The translations under genes and the position numbers were made by a program. DNA of 6,207 nt, from the NCBI GenBank assembly GCA_021798435.1, contig JAJZGN010000119.1, forward strand, positions 1 to 6,207, written 5' to 3'. This DNA comes from a bacterium (lineage in GTDB: Bacteria; Chloroflexota; Dormibacteria; Aeolococcales; Bog-877). The notes under the pieces are model-generated. The model ran no database searches, had not been told where the DNA came from, and saw only the letters and a program-made list of their open reading frames with translations. This document shows positions 5,669 through 6,207 of the stretch, in pieces. The stretch's first letter is position 1. Each line of letters begins with the position of its first letter.

Positions 5669-5842
5669 ATGGAGGGAGACGAAGGGATCGGCGAAGGGAG
5701 GATGGCCCGGCCCCGGTGGGTCGGAGCCATTGGCCCCTGTTGGCTGGTTTTGGCGCGAGGCCACCAGCGGCAGGGGCATGGGACCGAGGCAGCCGGTCTC
5801 ACCGACCAAAAGCCGGCCAGGGAGGATGGCTTGTGGCCATAG
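5669..5842 (+). CDS. Possible small leader ORF, 57 codons
   Basis: ATG at 5669 opens a 57-codon frame that ends at TAG 5840-5842, 10 bases past the GTG of the membrane fusion protein. A GAGG lies a few bases before the ATG, and an internal ATG at 5702 follows AAGGGAGG without a spacer. The product starts MEGDEGIGEG, carries a short hydrophobic patch (WVGAIGPCWLVLA) and has no recognised relatives. The stop/start overlap would allow translational coupling. The frame runs through the leader stem-loop, so translation and folding would compete. It may equally be a chance frame in GC-rich DNA, so this is weakly supported. Confidence 0.15.
   Translation: MEGDEGIGEGRMARPRWVGAIGPCWLVLARGHQRQGHGTEAAGLTDQKPAREDGLWP
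5695..5706 (+). repeat. 12-bp direct repeat, left copy
   Basis: AGGGAGGATGGC occurs here and again, unchanged, at 5819-5830. The two copies bracket 112 bases that contain the leader stem-loop. This left copy also resembles a ribosome-binding site, but its nearest ATG (5702) overlaps the repeat. Confidence 0.5.
5721..5787 (+). ncRNA. Long structured leader stem-loop (cis-regulatory candidate)
   Basis: The predicted leader folds into one extended hairpin made of five nested complementary blocks. From outside in these are TCGG/CCGA (5721-5724, 5784-5787), CCAT/ATGG (5727-5730, 5778-5781), GCCCCTG/CAGGGGC (5733-5739, 5771-5777), GCTGG/CCAGC (5742-5746... with 5764-5768) and TGGC/GCCA around a GCGAG loop near 5751-5763. 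That is 24 base pairs with only small bulges. It lies between the promoter at 5613 and the Shine-Dalgarno at 5819. An alternative outer stem, GGTCGG (5719-5724) with CCGACC (5802-5807), would compete with the first block. It matches no riboswitch class I recognise. The pairing is seen directly; the regulatory role is inferred. Confidence 0.45.
5819..5830 (+). repeat. 12-bp direct repeat, right copy, containing the Shine-Dalgarno
   Basis: This is the second copy of AGGGAGGATGGC. Its first seven bases, AGGGAGG (5819-5825), stand 7 bases before the GTG at 5833 and are the evident ribosome-binding site of the membrane fusion protein gene. This fixes the start of that gene. Confidence 0.6.
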
Positions 5843-6207
5843 AGACCGGATCGCAATCGGAACCCAAGGTGGACGTCAAGGGCAGGTCCGCATGGCCAGT
5901 CGCGCCCGCTCGCACCAGAGGGCGGCCTGCCAGGGTCCTCCGGCGCTTCGAGTTGGCGCTGACGGGGCTGATCTTTGTGGCTGTCGTTCTGGGGCTTGTG
6001 TTCCTGGTGCGCAACGTCTTCGTTCTGGCTCCCTCAAGCTTCCCCGCCGTGGTGCAGCCCAGCACCATCTCTGATCTGCACTTTGCCATCTCCGGCGAGG
6101 TCGCCGCCGTCGAGGTGTACCCCGGTGAACACGTGCGCCAGGGGCAGGTGCTGGCGACCCAGGACACCACCCTTCTGAAGTTGCGGCTCAGCTACGATCA
6201 GGCGACC
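5833..6207 (+). CDS. HlyD-type membrane fusion protein, N-terminal part (runs off the window)
   Basis: These are 125 codons with no stop before the right edge. Residues 1-38 are a polar, Arg-rich cytoplasmic segment. About 41-59 (LALTGLIFVAVVLGLVFLV) form a single membrane-spanning helix, consistent with an inner-membrane anchor rather than a cleaved signal. Residues 84-111, FAISGEVAAVEVYPGEHVRQ then GQVLATQD, are the biotinyl/lipoyl-like half-motif of periplasmic adaptor proteins (GxVxxVxVxxGxxVxxGQxLAxxD). LLKLRLSYDQAT then looks like the start of the alpha-helical hairpin. Such proteins couple an inner-membrane ABC, RND or MFS transporter to export. The ABC (MacA-like) or peptide-export type is plausible but cannot be decided here. 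The start is chosen because AGGGAGG lies 7 bases upstream of GTG. The frame is open further upstream but has no comparable site there. It is probably the first gene of a transporter operon. Confidence 0.85.
   Translation, partial: MAIETGSQSEPKVDVKGRSAWPVAPARTRGRPARVLRRFELALTGLIFVAVVLGLVFLVRNVFVLAPSSFPAVVQPSTISDLHFAISGEVAAVEVYPGEHVRQGQVLATQDTTLLKLRLSYDQAT

Noticed and set aside
5258..5809. A 183-codon - strand open frame in the intergenic region
   Set aside because: Its codon third positions are mixed, unlike the hut genes. Its translation is Pro/Ser/Gly/Arg-rich without motifs, and it runs through the + strand promoter and leader stem-loop.
1..6207. Search by eye for CRISPR arrays, insertion sequences, tRNA, rRNA, tmRNA, SRP RNA and RNase P RNA
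   Set aside because: No regularly spaced repeats, transposase motifs or hallmark RNA sequences were seen on either strand. A covariance-model search could still reveal a divergent RNA in the 5044-5832 region.

Overview
The window is GC-rich bacterial DNA. Coding is dense, several starts are GTG, and Shine-Dalgarno sequences are GGAGG-like. A high-GC Gram-positive or a deep-branching high-GC lineage would fit, but nothing here fixes the taxon.

Layout from left to right. (1) The last 11 codons of an unidentified + strand gene, then a perfect 13-bp hairpin. (2) rsmG (+), the 16S rRNA guanine-527 N7-methyltransferase. (3) Convergent to rsmG, a compact histidine-degradation operon on the - strand, read right to left as hutU-hutF-hutI. 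Both junctions inside it are 4-base GTGA stop/start overlaps. The hutI and rsmG 3' ends overlap by 101 bp. (4) About 1 kb without a recognisable gene (4837-5832) between two divergent transcription units. It holds a likely hut promoter with four tandem heptamers over its -35 region, several hairpins, and a likely + strand promoter followed by a strongly structured leader. (5) The first 125 codons of an HlyD-type membrane fusion protein (+), which runs off the right edge.

How the genes work together. HutU turns urocanate into imidazolonepropionate. HutI opens the ring to give N-formimidoylglutamate. HutF removes the imino group as ammonia to give N-formylglutamate. HutF marks the two-step deiminase route to glutamate rather than the one-step HutG formiminoglutamase route. 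Histidase (hutH) and an N-formylglutamate deformylase are not in the window, so they must lie elsewhere if the pathway is complete. The membrane fusion protein has no visible functional link to the hut genes and probably opens a separate exporter operon.

The enzymes are known families. The least explained part is the intergenic region: the heptamer array at the hut promoter, and a roughly 67-nt stem-loop in the leader of the fusion-protein gene. That stem-loop is bracketed by a 12-bp direct repeat whose second copy contains the gene's Shine-Dalgarno sequence.
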